DNA of 64,000 bases from Telluria antibiotica (GCF_011682055.1 NZ_JAAQOM010000016.1:1-64000), one strand, 5' to 3'; shown: positions 1-11,396, numbered from the stretch's first letter. Notes: generated from the sequence alone by a model not told the origin. Translations and numbers: made by a program.

Positions 1-46
1 GATCAAGGCTCTCAAGAAATTCGGTCTGATCGACCAACCTGCCTGA
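1..46 (+). CDS. C-terminal end of an unidentified protein (partial)
   Basis: The window opens inside a possible reading frame whose last residues read IKALKKFGLIDQPA before a TGA at 44-46. Only 14 codons are visible, so the product cannot be named. The tail is lysine-rich and ends before a short non-coding stretch (47-126) that separates it from the convergent polA gene. The frame is chosen because it stays open to the window edge and has plausible codon use. It could be a chance frame. Confidence 0.3.
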   Translation, partial: IKALKKFGLIDQPA

Positions 47-126
47 GTCGCGAGCTGCACAATTTTTGATGGCCTACCCCGGCCAGGCATCCGCACGTCT
101 TTTGGATACGTTCTTTCACGTTACGA

Positions 127-2880
127 TTAGTGAGCTTCTTCCCAGTTGGCTCCCACACCCGTCTCCGCCACCAGCGGCACCTTCAGCGCGGCCACGCCAC
201 CCATCAGCTCCGGCAGCTTCCGCTTGACGAGTTCCAGCTCCGCTTCCGGCACTTCGAGGACCAGCTCGTCGTGCACCTGCATCACCATGCGCGTCGCCAG
301 GGCCTCCTGCTCGATCCAGTCCTGCACGGCAATCATCGCGAGCTTGATCAGGTCCGCCGCGGTGCCCTGCATGGGCGCGTTGATCGCGGCGCGTTCGGCG
401 CCGGCGCGGCGCGGGCCGTTCGGCGAGTTGATCTCGGGGAGCCACAGGCGGCGGCCGAACACGGTCTCCACATAGCCCCGCTCCTTCGCCAGCAGGCGCG
501 TCTCGTCCATGTAACGCTTGACGCCGGCAAAGCGCTGGAAGTAGCGCTCGATGTAGTTGCTGGCGGCGCCTCGTTCGATGCCCAGGTTCTGCGCGAGGCC
601 GAACGCGCTCATCCCGTAGATCAGGCCGAAGTTGATGACCTTCGCGTAGCGCCGCTGCTCGCTCTGCACCTCTTCCGGCGGCACGCCGAAGATCTCGGCC
701 GCGGTGGCGCGGTGGATGTCCTCGCCGGCCGCGAACGCGCGCAGCATCGCCTCGTCTTCCGAGATGTGGGCCATGATGCGCAACTCGATCTGCGAATAGT
801 CGGCCGAGACGATCACGCTGCCCTGCGGCGCGACGAACGCTTCGCGGATGCGCCGGCCCTCGGCCGTGCGCACGGGGATGTTCTGCAGGTTCGGATCGTT
901 CGACGCGAGGCGGCCCGTGATCGCCACGGCCTGCGCGTAGTTCGTGTGCACGCGGCCCGTGTTCGGGTTGACCATCTTCGGCAGCTTGTCCGTGTACGTC
1001 GACTTCAGTTTCGAGAGGCCCCGGTGCTCCAGCAGGATCTTCGGCAGCGGGTAATCCTCCGCCAGCTTCTGCAGCACTTCCTCGTCCGTCGACGGAGCGC
1101 CGGTCGCCGTCTTCTTGATGACGGGGAGCTGCAGCTTGCCGAAGAAGATCTCGCCGATCTGCTTGGGCGAACCGAGGTTGAACGGGCCGCCGGCCAGTTC
1201 ATACGCCTGCTGCTCCAGTGCCATGATGCGCGCCGCGAGCTCGTTCGACTGCGCGGACAGTTTATCCGCGTCGATCAGCACGCCGTTGCGCTCGATCTTC
1301 TGCAGCACGACCGACGTCGGCAGCTCGATCTTGCGGTAGATGTGGTCGAGGCCCGTGTCGCTTTCCACGTGGCCGATCATCGCGTGATGCAGGCGCAGGG
1401 TGATGTCGGAGTCCTCTGCGGCGTATTCCGTCGCGCGCGCGAGCTCGACCTGGTCGAAGCAGATCTGGTTCGCGCCCTTGCCGCACACGTCGACGAACGG
1501 AATCGTCGTGTAGCCCAGGTGGCGCAGCGCCATCGTGTCCATGTCGTGCGGCTTGTGCGACTCGAACACGTACGATTGCAGCAAGGTGTCGTGCACGATG
1601 CCGCGCAGCTTGACGCCGTGGTTCTCGAAGATGTGGCTGTCGTACTTGAGGTTCTGGCCCAGCTTCGGCTTGTCCGGATTTTCCAGCCACGGTTTCATGC
1701 GCGCGAGGACCTCCTCGCGGTTCAGCTGCTCGGGCACGCCCGCGTAGCGGTGCGCGAGCGGGATGTACGCGCCCTTGCCCGGTTCGACGGACAGCGAGAT
1801 GCCGACCATCTCCGCCATCATCGGGTCGAGCGACGTCGTCTCCGTGTCGACCGACGTCAGCGCCGCCTTGTCGATCAGGTCCAGCCAGCGTGCGAACGCT
1901 TCCTCGGTGGTGACGGTCTCGTACTCGCCCTTGATGATCGGCATGCCGGGTTGCGTGCCGCCTTCCGGCGAATTCAGCGCGGGCGCCGGCGCGCCGGGCG
2001 TGCCGTACTTGGCCGCGTTGCCGGGGCCGATCTCGCGCAGCATCGTCTTGAAGCCGTAGCGCTGGAAGAAGTCGCGCAGCGCGTCCTTGTCTTCCGGACG
2101 GCCGATCAAGGTCTCTTCGATCGACACGACATGGCCCACGAGGTCGCAGTCCGTCTTCACGGTGATCAGTTCGCGGCCCTTCGGCAGCCATTCAAGCGCG
2201 GCGCGCAGGTTCTCGCCGACGGCGCCCGTGATCGTGTGGGCGTTCTCGATGACGCCGTCCAGCGAGCCGTGCAGGGCCAGCCATTTGACGGCCGTCTTCG
2301 GGCCGCACTTGGTGACGCCGGGGACGTTGTCGACCGTGTCGCCGATGAGGGTCAGGTAGTCGATGATGCGGTTCGGCGGCACGCCGAACTTCGCGAGCAC
2401 GCCCGCCTCGTCGAGCTTTTCGTTGCTCATCGTGTTGATCAGCATGACCTTGTCGTTCACGAGCTGGGCGAGGTCCTTGTCGCCGGTCGAGACGACCGTG
2501 TTGAGGCCGCGCGCCGTCGCCTGCGCGGCCAGGGTGCCGATGACGTCGTCCGCCTCGACGCCTTCGACCATCAGGATCGGCCAGCCCATGTGGCGCACGA
2601 CTTCGTGGATCGGCTCGATCTGCCTGGCCAGGTCTTCCGGCATCGATGCGCGCGTTGCCTTGTATTCCGGGTACAGGTCGTCGCGGAACGTCTTGCCCTT
2701 GGCGTCGAACACGCAGGCGATGTACGCGGCCGGGAAGTCGGCGCGCAGGCGGCGCAGCATGTTGACCATGCCGTGCATCGCACCGGTCGGGTGGCCGTCC
2801 GGGCTGCGCAGGTCGGGCAGCGCGTGGAAGGCGCGATAGAGGTAGCTGGAACCGTCGACGAGAAGCAGGGTATTGTCCAT
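127..2880 (-). CDS. polA: DNA polymerase I
   Basis: DNA polymerase I (917 aa), which fills gaps in excision repair and removes Okazaki primers. All three domains are present. An N-terminal 5'-3' exonuclease begins MDNTLLLVDGSSYLYRAF. The 3'-5' proofreading domain keeps its acidic pair in SVDTETTSLDP (D345, E347), so proofreading should be active. The polymerase domain carries motif A DYSQIELR (D694), motif B RRYAKVINFGLIYG and motif C VHDEL (D871). I start at the ATG at 2880; 16 further in-frame codons lie upstream, but family members begin at MDNTLLLVDG. It is transcribed away from the DUF2782-thrB operon. Confidence 0.98.
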   Translation of the reverse strand: MDNTLLLVDGSSYLYRAFHALPDLRSPDGHPTGAMHGMVNMLRRLRADFPAAYIACVFDAKGKTFRDDLYPEYKATRASMPEDLARQIEPIHEVVRHMGWPILMVEGVEADDVIGTLAAQATARGLNTVVSTGDKDLAQLVNDKVMLINTMSNEKLDEAGVLAKFGVPPNRIIDYLTLIGDTVDNVPGVTKCGPKTAVKWLALHGSLDGVIENAHTITGAVGENLRAALEWLPKGRELITVKTDCDLVGHVVSIEETLIGRPEDKDALRDFFQRYGFKTMLREIGPGNAAKYGTPGAPAPALNSPEGGTQPGMPIIKGEYETVTTEEAFARWLDLIDKAALTSVDTETTSLDPMMAEMVGISLSVEPGKGAYIPLAHRYAGVPEQLNREEVLARMKPWLENPDKPKLGQNLKYDSHIFENHGVKLRGIVHDTLLQSYVFESHKPHDMDTMALRHLGYTTIPFVDVCGKGANQICFDQVELARATEYAAEDSDITLRLHHAMIGHVESDTGLDHIYRKIELPTSVVLQKIERNGVLIDADKLSAQSNELAARIMALEQQAYELAGGPFNLGSPKQIGEIFFGKLQLPVIKKTATGAPSTDEEVLQKLAEDYPLPKILLEHRGLSKLKSTYTDKLPKMVNPNTGRVHTNYAQAVAITGRLASNDPNLQNIPVRTAEGRRIREAFVAPQGSVIVSADYSQIELRIMAHISEDEAMLRAFAAGEDIHRATAAEIFGVPPEEVQSEQRRYAKVINFGLIYGMSAFGLAQNLGIERGAASNYIERYFQRFAGVKRYMDETRLLAKERGYVETVFGRRLWLPEINSPNGPRRAGAERAAINAPMQGTAADLIKLAMIAVQDWIEQEALATRMVMQVHDELVLEVPEAELELVKRKLPELMGGVAALKVPLVAETGVGANWEEAH

Positions 2881-2997
2881 GGGGCAGAATCGAAAATGGG
2901 CCGCGGCGGCACGGCAAACGTCCGCCATTATCGCAGAATCGGGAGTGGAAACAGGATGGTCCGGCTATGTTATCCAGATGGGGACGAAGCCACACTT

Positions 2998-3028
2998 TTC
3001 ACAGAGAAGTTGCGTGGTTTGTTACAAT
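2998..3028 (+). promoter_or_regulatory. Predicted promoter of the DUF2782-thrB operon
   Basis: An extended -10 (TG-T-TACAAT, hexamer at 3023-3028) lies 25 bp before the DUF2782 start codon. A weak -35 (TTCACA, 2998-3003) is 19 bp away. Transcription would begin near 3035. The assignment rests on the -10 only. Confidence 0.45.
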
Positions 3029-3053
3029 GAACTAAACGACAAAGGTGACCATC

Positions 3054-3497
3054 ATGCCGCGTACCCCGATCCGCTTCGCCACTCTCGCGCTGTTCCTGGC
3101 CACGCAGGCCGGCCTGGCCGCGGCCCAGCAGCAGCCCGCGCAGCCGACTCCGAGCCCGGCGCCGCCGAAGCTGGAGCGCATCGAGCCGGGCAGCGACATT
3201 CCCGCGACCACGATCCCGCCGAAGCGCGGCACCGAGATCAAGGAAACGCGCGAAGGCGGCCAGGTCACCGAAGTCGAAGTCACCACGCCCGGTGGCAGCC
3301 ATTACTACATGAAACCGAACGCCCAGCCCGGCAATGCGCAGACGAATTCGATCCGCGCACCGCAGTGGAAAGTGGGTGAGTTCGACCTGTCGGGCAAGCG
3401 GAAAGCCACGAGCGAATCCGGCACCAACGCCCCGACGACGGCCGACGCGCCGCCTCCTCCTCCCATGCCGGCTACCACCGCGCCCGAGAAGAAGTAA
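3054..3497 (+). CDS. DUF2782 domain-containing secreted protein
   Basis: Small exported protein of 147 aa with no established biochemical role. It opens with a signal peptide (MPRTPIRFATLALFLATQ, Ala-rich cleavage area AAAQ). A Pro/Gln-rich spacer follows, then a compact domain with EVEVTTPGGSHYYMKP and WKVGEFDLSG typical of DUF2782. The C-terminal tail is Pro/Thr-rich. The ATG at 3054 is preferred over a GTG at 3045 because AAAGGTG at 3041-3047 is correctly spaced for it. It lies 62 bp upstream of thrB on the same strand, an arrangement I know from related betaproteobacteria. Confidence 0.8.
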   Translation: MPRTPIRFATLALFLATQAGLAAAQQQPAQPTPSPAPPKLERIEPGSDIPATTIPPKRGTEIKETREGGQVTEVEVTTPGGSHYYMKPNAQPGNAQTNSIRAPQWKVGEFDLSGKRKATSESGTNAPTTADAPPPPPMPATTAPEKK

Positions 3498-3559
3498 CCG
3501 CCGTCAACAGGACCGGCCACCCGAACGTGGCCGCTACAGCGACTTTTCTTTCTTACACA

Positions 3560-4519
3560 ATGGCAGTCTTCACCCCGGTCACGCTGGATGACCTCTCGCA
3601 GTGGATCAAGCAGTTTCCTCTTGGTAAAGCCGTCGCCCTGAAGGGCATCGCGAGCGGCATCGAAAACAGTAACTTCTTCCTGACGACGGAACGCGGCGAG
3701 TACGTCCTCACCATCTTCGAAAATCTCGACTTCGAGCAACTGCCGTTCTACGTGCAGCTGATGCGCCACCTGGCCGACCGCGGCATTCCCGTGCCCGCGC
3801 CCGTCGCCAACGATGCGGGCGAACTCGTCGTCGCATTGCACGGCAAGCCGGCCGCCATCGTCAGCAAGCTCGACGGCAGCTCGCAGATGGATCCGCAACC
3901 CGTCCACTGCGCCGAAGTCGGCGCGATGCTGGCGAAGATGCACCTGGCCGGCCGCAACTTCCCCCTGCACCAGCCGAATCTGCGCGGGCTGGACTGGTGG
4001 ATCGAGACGGTGCCGAAGGTGCTGCCGTATCTCGACGCCGGCACGGCCACGCTGCTGCAGGCCGAACTGGCCTTCCAGCGCGACTTCGCCGCCGGCACGA
4101 CGTATGCTGCACTCGAGCGCGGCCCCGTCCACGCCGACCTGTTCCGCAACAACGTGATGTTCGTCGGCGAACGCCTGTCCGGCTGCTTCGATTTTTACTT
4201 TGCCGGCTGGGACACGTGGCTGTTCGACCTGGCCGTCACCGTCAACGACTGGTGCATCGACCTCGACACGGGCCGCCTCGACGACGCGCGCGTCGTCGCG
4301 TTGACGCGCGCGTACCATGCGGTCCGGCCGTTCACGGCAGCGGACCACGCGGCCTGGCAGCCGATGCTGCGCGCCGCGGCGCTGCGCTTCTGGCTGTCGC
4401 GCCTGTATGATTTCCACCGTCCGCGCGCGGCCGAAATGCTGACCCCGCACGATCCCACCCACTTCGAAAGAGTCCTGCGCGAACGCATCGCGCACGGCGC
4501 CCCCGACCTCACAGCATGA
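3560..4519 (+). CDS. thrB: Homoserine kinase (type II, APH fold)
   Basis: Phosphorylates L-homoserine to O-phosphohomoserine in threonine synthesis. The 319-aa protein has the aminoglycoside-phosphotransferase-like fold used by beta- and alphaproteobacterial ThrB, not the GHMP fold of the E. coli enzyme. Signs are the N-lobe GIASGIENSNFFL, the catalytic loop HADLFRNN (H191, D193, N198) and the metal-binding segment FDFYFAGWDTWLFDLA. The start at 3560 (MAVFTPVTLDDL) matches the family; a start 33 bp upstream is possible. Its stop overlaps the next start by four bases (ATGA), so the downstream membrane protein is probably translationally coupled. Confidence 0.95.
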   Translation: MAVFTPVTLDDLSQWIKQFPLGKAVALKGIASGIENSNFFLTTERGEYVLTIFENLDFEQLPFYVQLMRHLADRGIPVPAPVANDAGELVVALHGKPAAIVSKLDGSSQMDPQPVHCAEVGAMLAKMHLAGRNFPLHQPNLRGLDWWIETVPKVLPYLDAGTATLLQAELAFQRDFAAGTTYAALERGPVHADLFRNNVMFVGERLSGCFDFYFAGWDTWLFDLAVTVNDWCIDLDTGRLDDARVVALTRAYHAVRPFTAADHAAWQPMLRAAALRFWLSRLYDFHRPRAAEMLTPHDPTHFERVLRERIAHGAPDLTA

Positions 4520-5283
4520 ACGATTTACCCGCACGTACCGGATGGGAGTGGCTGAAGCAAGGCATCGGCCTGTTCCGCAAGCAGCCCGCCGCGCTGATGA
4601 CGCTCCTCTTCGCCAACATCCTGTTCAGCATCGGCCTGTCGGCCGTGCCGTTCCTGGGTTCGGTACTTGCGGTCGTGCTGATCCCGTCGTTCTCGATGGC
4701 CTTCATGCAGGCCTGCCTGATGATCGAGAACGGCGACCGCGTCACCCCGGCCGTGCTGCTGACGGGTTTCCGCCGGCCGGTGGTGGCGGCGCTGTGCAAG
4801 CTGGGGCTCGTGTACCTGGGTGTGTCGCTGTTGATGATGGTCGTCACGCGCCTGGCGATCCCGCCCGAGGTGCTCGTGCAGATGATGCCGCCGCCCGATG
4901 CCAAGACCCCACCCGACATCCAGACGTCGCACATGCTTGCGCTGTTCGGCGTGTTCCTGCTGGACGTCGCGGTGCTGGTGACCTTGTGCTTCGCCGCCCC
5001 GCTCACCTACTGGAAGCACATGGGGCCGGGCAAGGCCACGTTCTACAGCTTCTTCGCCGTCATCCGCACGGCACGGCCATTCCTCGTGCTGCTGGCGACG
5101 TGGTTTGGCATCTTCTTCGGCGTGTGCATCGTGGCTGCGCTGGTGTTCCGCGACGCCGCCATCGGAAGAGTCGTGCTCATGTGGCTGATCTTCCTGTTCG
5201 TGCTGCTGCTGCAGTGCGCGATGTACGCGGGCTATCGCACGATCTTCGGCAAGCCGGCCGACGAGACGCCGCAGCCGGTGTGA
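4516..5283 (+). CDS. BPSS1780-family membrane protein
   Basis: Integral inner-membrane protein of 255 aa. It starts MNDLPARTGWEWLKQGIGLF and has five or six hydrophobic helices, roughly residues 25-60, 85-112, 135-160, 185-212 and 215-240. The N-terminal amphipathic helix followed by RKQPAALMTLLFANILF resembles the BPSS1780 family of uncharacterised betaproteobacterial proteins. It overlaps thrB by four bases, so it is in the DUF2782-thrB operon. No catalytic motif is visible. A role with threonine metabolism is suggested only by position. Confidence 0.8.
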   Translation: MNDLPARTGWEWLKQGIGLFRKQPAALMTLLFANILFSIGLSAVPFLGSVLAVVLIPSFSMAFMQACLMIENGDRVTPAVLLTGFRRPVVAALCKLGLVYLGVSLLMMVVTRLAIPPEVLVQMMPPPDAKTPPDIQTSHMLALFGVFLLDVAVLVTLCFAAPLTYWKHMGPGKATFYSFFAVIRTARPFLVLLATWFGIFFGVCIVAALVFRDAAIGRVVLMWLIFLFVLLLQCAMYAGYRTIFGKPADETPQPV

Positions 5284-5317
5284 CCCCCTCGCGAACGCCA
5301 ACGTGACGCACGCGTCA

Positions 5318-5375
5318 CGCGTGGGCACGGGGTGCCCACCCTACGATTGCTGCGATGCCGTAGGGTGGGCGGACG
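5318..5375. repeat. GTAGGGTGGGC palindromic repeat, locus 1
   Basis: Two inverted copies of the interspersed repeat found six times in the window. The left copy (5318-5345) contains GTGGGCAC-GG-GGTGCCCAC and ends CCCTACG. The right copy (5359-5375) begins CGTAGGGTGGGC. Each can fold on itself and the pair can fold together. It lies between the convergent membrane-protein and uvrD genes, where it could act as a bidirectional transcription stop. Confidence 0.85.
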
Positions 5376-5399
5376 TTTGAACACCGACCCGACGACCGG

Positions 5400-7718
<2,319 letters not shown>

Positions 7719-7724
7719 GCGGGC

Positions 7725-7730
7725 ATTATA
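7725..7730 (-). promoter_or_regulatory. Predicted -10 element of uvrD
   Basis: TATAAT on the minus strand, six bases before the uvrD ATG (7716-7718). A transcript from it would begin at or next to the start codon. No good -35 and no extended -10 are visible, so the promoter is tentative. Confidence 0.4.
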
Positions 7731-8009
7731 ACGTCGGGACCCGCCCTCGGCATCGCCATGGCGGCATTTTTACTGATGATATATACAGTATCACAACACC
7801 CGCATGCTGGCCCGGCGCAAGCCCGGTTGGTGAACTTTCCAAAGCGTCGCGCATCGTCACTTAATATTTCCACACGGCTCGCGGGCGCCATGTTGGCAGC
7901 TTTTCACGTAAGTTAAAGACAGATGAAGTTTTTCATCGGTCCAGCCTTTTTCAGGCCTGGACCACTTTTGTATTTTGCAACCGAACGCTCTTGGCATAAG
8001 GAGGTAAAA

Positions 8010-8552
8010 ATGCTGAACCGTGTAGTGACGGTCGCCGCGCTGGCCGTCGGCGGCATGATGCTGTCGAAAAAACTCAAAGGCAATAAATCGGGCATGGGCT
8101 CGTCGATCATCGAAACCATCGAGGTCAACGTCCCCGTGCGTACCGCCTACAACCAGTGGACCCAGTTCGAGGACTTCCCGCAATTCATGGGCAGCGTCCA
8201 TGAGGTGCGCCAGCTGGACGACAAGCGCCTGCACTGGAAAGCCAACGTGGCCGGCGAGGAGAAGGAATGGGATGCCGAGATCACGGAACAGATCCCCGAC
8301 AAGCGCATCGCCTGGCGCAGCACGAGCGGCGTGCCGAACGGCGGCGTGGTGACCTTCCACAAGCTGTCCGACGACGTCACCCGCATCACCTTGCAGATGG
8401 ATTACCAGCCCGAAGGCGCGGCCGAGAAGATCGGCGACGCATTGGGTGCCGTCCGGCTGGAAGCCCGCGGCAACCTGCAGAAGTTCAAGGACATGCTCGA
8501 GAAACGCGGCAAGGAAACGGGCGCCTGGCGCGGCAGCATCTCGCAGCACTGA
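8010..8552 (+). CDS. SRPBCC-fold (polyketide cyclase-like) protein
   Basis: Protein of 180 aa with an N-terminal hydrophobic segment (MLNRVVTVAALAVGGMM), perhaps a membrane anchor, followed by a START/Bet v1-like SRPBCC domain. The opening is ETIEVNVPVRTAYNQWTQFE, followed by DFPQFMGSVHEVRQLD, the WDAEITEQIPDKRIAW strand and TRITLQMDYQP, as in the common coenzyme Q-binding-like stress proteins. The ligand is unknown. The start is fixed by a strong ribosome binding site TAAGGAGGT (7998-8006); an upstream extension of 29 codons has none. A terminator follows, so it is probably monocistronic. Confidence 0.88.
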   Translation: MLNRVVTVAALAVGGMMLSKKLKGNKSGMGSSIIETIEVNVPVRTAYNQWTQFEDFPQFMGSVHEVRQLDDKRLHWKANVAGEEKEWDAEITEQIPDKRIAWRSTSGVPNGGVVTFHKLSDDVTRITLQMDYQPEGAAEKIGDALGAVRLEARGNLQKFKDMLEKRGKETGAWRGSISQH

Positions 8553-8570
8553 ACGCCGTTCTCCCGCACA

Positions 8571-8597
8571 AACGCCGCCCGCGAGGCGGCGTTTTTT
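8571..8597 (+). terminator. Rho-independent terminator after the SRPBCC gene
   Basis: Perfect hairpin AACGCCGCC-CGCGA-GGCGGCGTT followed by a T run, 18 bp after the stop codon. Confidence 0.9.
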
Positions 8598-8726
8598 TGG
8601 TCAGGCGGGCGTTGCAGTCACGTGCGTTGGGTGCGTTCGCGAACATGCGACATGGGTGAACGGGGCGTAGGATGAAACCCTGACGGCATATCGGAATATG
8701 CCGGGCAACCGTTGAGGAGATTTCCC

Positions 8727-9239
8727 ATGGCAACCACAGACGCCCCGACAAGGCCGACATTACGCGACTCGTTTCCGGTCGACAATCCGGTCCAGGCCCT
8801 GCTGCGCGACCACGACATGGTCCGCAAGCTCGCCGAGAAATACGAGAACACGCACAGCGCCGACGTCAAGAAGCAGGCGGCGACGCAACTGATCCAGGCC
8901 ATCCACATGCATTCGCGCCTCGAGGAAGGCGTGTTCTACCCGGGCGTGCGGCGCGTCGACCCGAACCTGATCGCCCGCTTCGAGGAAGACCACCTCGCCG
9001 TCGACGACCTGCTGGCCACGCTGCAAGGCATGTCGATGGACGACGCGCGCGCGGAACCGCTCGTGCGCGAGATGCTGGATGCCGTCCTCAGCCACATTCG
9101 CCAGGAAGAAGAGCAACTGTTCCCGGAACTGCGGCAGGCCAAGCTCGACCTGACGTCGATCGGCCTCGAGATGCAGGCCTTCGAGGCCAACCTCGTGCAC
9201 CTGCAGGCACAGCTCAGCGACCGCGCGGCGCGGCCCTGA
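8727..9239 (+). CDS. Hemerythrin-domain protein
   Basis: Cytoplasmic 170-aa protein with a hemerythrin HHE four-helix fold expected to hold a di-iron site that binds O2, NO or peroxide. Candidate ligands are the histidines and acids in LLRDHDMV, HMHSRLEEGVFYP, FEEDHLAVDD and LSHIRQEEEQLFPEL. The start at 8727 has TGAGGAGA (8713-8720) at normal spacing. It is single-domain, with no regulatory or methyl-accepting part. It stands alone between two terminators. An oxidative or nitrosative stress role is inference from the family. Confidence 0.92.
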   Translation: MATTDAPTRPTLRDSFPVDNPVQALLRDHDMVRKLAEKYENTHSADVKKQAATQLIQAIHMHSRLEEGVFYPGVRRVDPNLIARFEEDHLAVDDLLATLQGMSMDDARAEPLVREMLDAVLSHIRQEEEQLFPELRQAKLDLTSIGLEMQAFEANLVHLQAQLSDRAARP

Positions 9240-9260
9240 ACGTACTGCGTGCCATCGATG

Positions 9261-9284
9261 ACGCCACCCGCGGGGTGGCGTTTT
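9261..9284 (+). terminator. Terminator after the hemerythrin gene
   Basis: Hairpin ACGCCACCC-GCG-GGGTGGCGT followed by TTT, 21 bp after the hemerythrin stop and before the convergent M13 peptidase. Confidence 0.8.
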
Positions 9285-9305
9285 CATGTCGATGGCCGAT
9301 GCCGG

Positions 9306-11396
9306 TCACCACACCCGGCAGCGCTTCTCCTTCACCATCGGCTGCCCCGCCTTGCACTGGAACGCCTGCTGGAACTGCGGCATGTTCACCATCAGCCCGT
9401 TGACGCGGTAGCGGCCCGGCGAGTGCGGATTCGTCATCGCGCTCACACGCAGGTTTTCCGGCCGATCGTTTTCACAAGCCCATTGCGCGTAACCGATGAA
9501 GAAGCGCTGTTCGGGCGTGAAGCCGTCGCGCCCCGCTTCCAGCTGCGCCTTCTGCGGCATGGCGGCCATCTCCGTCTGCCACGCCATCCACCCGAGGATC
9601 AGGCCGCCGAGGTCGGCCACGTCCTCGCCCAACGTCAGCTTGCTGTTGATCTTGATGTCGTCCACGACCGTGTACTGCGCGTACTGGTCGACGATGCACT
9701 GCGCCCGCTCCTCGAACGCCTTGGCGTCCTTCTTCGTCCACCAGTCCTTCAGGTTGCCGTGCGCGTCGAACTGGCGGCCTTCGTCGTCGAACGCGTGCGT
9801 CAGCTCGTGGCCGATCGTGCCGCCCGTGTTGCCGTAGTTCGGCGCGTCGTCCATTCGCGGATCGAACAGCGGCGGTTGCAGCACACCGGCCGGGAAATTA
9901 ATGTCGTTCATCTGCGGATCGAAGTACGCGTTCACGGTCGGCGGCGTCATCGACCATTCCGCGCGATCCAGCGGCTTGCCGATCTTCGCGAACTGGCGCT
10001 GCATCTCGAAGCGGTTGCCCCGCTCGACGTTGCCGGCGAAGTCGCCCGGCTTGACGACGTAGGCGCCATAGTCGCGCCATTTGTCCGGGTAGCCGATCTT
10101 GTTGACGATGGCGGCCAGCTTCGTCAACGCCTGCTGCTTCGTCTCCGCGCTCATCCAGTCGAGTTCCTCGATGTCGCGCTTCATCGCGTCCTCGATCTGG
10201 CGCGTCATGTGCAGCGCCTTCTCCTTCAGCTCGGGCGAGAACGCGCGGCTGACGAATTCCTGGCCCAGCGCTTCGCCCAGCTGGCGGTCGACGAGGCCCA
10301 CGCAGCGCTTCCAGCGCGGTTGCTGCTGCTGGACGCCGCGCAGCGTCCTGCTGAAGAAATCGAAGTGCTCGTTGTCGAAGTTCGACGCCAGCACGGGCGA
10401 CATCGTGCGCGCCACGTGCCAGCGCAGATAGGTGCGCGTGGCGTCGGCGTCGCTCGTCTTCCACATCTTGCCGAGCGCCTTGAAGAACGCGGGTTCCGTG
10501 ACATTGAACGTGGTGAGACCGCCCTGCCCCAGCGCGGCCAGGTAGGCGTGCCAGTCGAAGCCCGGGGTCAGCGCCTGCAGGCCGCGCGCATCGACCTTGT
10601 GGAACAATTTATACGGATCGCGCTTGTCGACGGCCGCCAGCGACGCCTTCGCGAGCGTCGTCTCCATCTGCATCACGCGCGCCGCGTTGCGTTGCGCCAG
10701 CGCGGGCGCGTCGCCCAGCAGCCGGAACGTGTTCGCGATGTGCGCGACGTACTTGGCGCGGATCTCTTTCGACTTGGCGTCCGTCTTGAAATAGGCGTCG
10801 CGGTCCGGCAGGCCCAGGCCGCCCGCGTACGCGAACGCGATCACGCGCGACGAATCGGCGTAGTCCTGGCTCGACGTGAGGCCGAAGAACAGGCCCGGAT
10901 CGTCCAGGCCCAGTTTCAGCCGGGCCAGCACGCGCGGCAGGTCGCGGTTCGAGCGCAAGGTCGCGATCTCGTCGAAGTAAGGCTGCAACGGCGCGGCGCC
11001 CCGTGCCTCGATGGCGCGCTCGTCCATGCAGGCGCCGAAGTAGTCGCCGATCTTTTGCTGGTTCGCGTTGCGGCCGTCCTGGCGCTTGGCCAGGTCTTCC
11101 AGGATGCCCCACAGGTAGCGGCGGTTGTCCAGCGCGAGCTTGCCGTACACCGACCAGCGTGCCTGGTCGGCCGGGATCGGGTTGTTCTTCATCCAGCCGC
11201 CGCAGGCGTACTGGTAAAAGTCGACGCAGGGGTCGGCATTGCGGTCCATCGAGCTGACGTCCAGGCCGGGCGTGTACGGGAACGACGTGGCGGGACGCTC
11301 GGTGGCCGGCGCCGATGCGGCCGGCGCCTGGGCGGCGGCCATGGTGGCGCATCCGGAAAGAAAGGCGCAGACGGCGAGTCGGATGGAGAATCTCAT
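9306..11396 (-). CDS. M13-family metallopeptidase (neprilysin/PepO-like)
   Basis: Exported zinc endopeptidase of 696 aa. The signal sequence MRFSIRLAVCAFLSGC contains a lipobox-like LSGC, so it may be a lipoprotein, though a signal peptidase I site after AAAQA is an alternative. The mature protein begins with the M13 N-terminal pattern PCVDFYQYACGGWM. It has the zinc site HELTH (H530, H534), the third ligand region LGEDVADLGGL near residue 590, and the terminal C-x-x-W motif KRCRVW. It lies 99 bp downstream of the sigma-factor cluster on the same strand, and could be its last member or have its own promoter. Confidence 0.95.
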   Translation of the reverse strand: MRFSIRLAVCAFLSGCATMAAAQAPAASAPATERPATSFPYTPGLDVSSMDRNADPCVDFYQYACGGWMKNNPIPADQARWSVYGKLALDNRRYLWGILEDLAKRQDGRNANQQKIGDYFGACMDERAIEARGAAPLQPYFDEIATLRSNRDLPRVLARLKLGLDDPGLFFGLTSSQDYADSSRVIAFAYAGGLGLPDRDAYFKTDAKSKEIRAKYVAHIANTFRLLGDAPALAQRNAARVMQMETTLAKASLAAVDKRDPYKLFHKVDARGLQALTPGFDWHAYLAALGQGGLTTFNVTEPAFFKALGKMWKTSDADATRTYLRWHVARTMSPVLASNFDNEHFDFFSRTLRGVQQQQPRWKRCVGLVDRQLGEALGQEFVSRAFSPELKEKALHMTRQIEDAMKRDIEELDWMSAETKQQALTKLAAIVNKIGYPDKWRDYGAYVVKPGDFAGNVERGNRFEMQRQFAKIGKPLDRAEWSMTPPTVNAYFDPQMNDINFPAGVLQPPLFDPRMDDAPNYGNTGGTIGHELTHAFDDEGRQFDAHGNLKDWWTKKDAKAFEERAQCIVDQYAQYTVVDDIKINSKLTLGEDVADLGGLILGWMAWQTEMAAMPQKAQLEAGRDGFTPEQRFFIGYAQWACENDRPENLRVSAMTNPHSPGRYRVNGLMVNMPQFQQAFQCKAGQPMVKEKRCRVW

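Noticed and set aside
130..3030. A 966-codon open frame opposite polA
   Set aside because: High-GC codon bias leaves the antisense strand nearly free of stops. The translation is Arg/His/Leu/Val-rich with no motif, while the minus strand encodes a complete polymerase.
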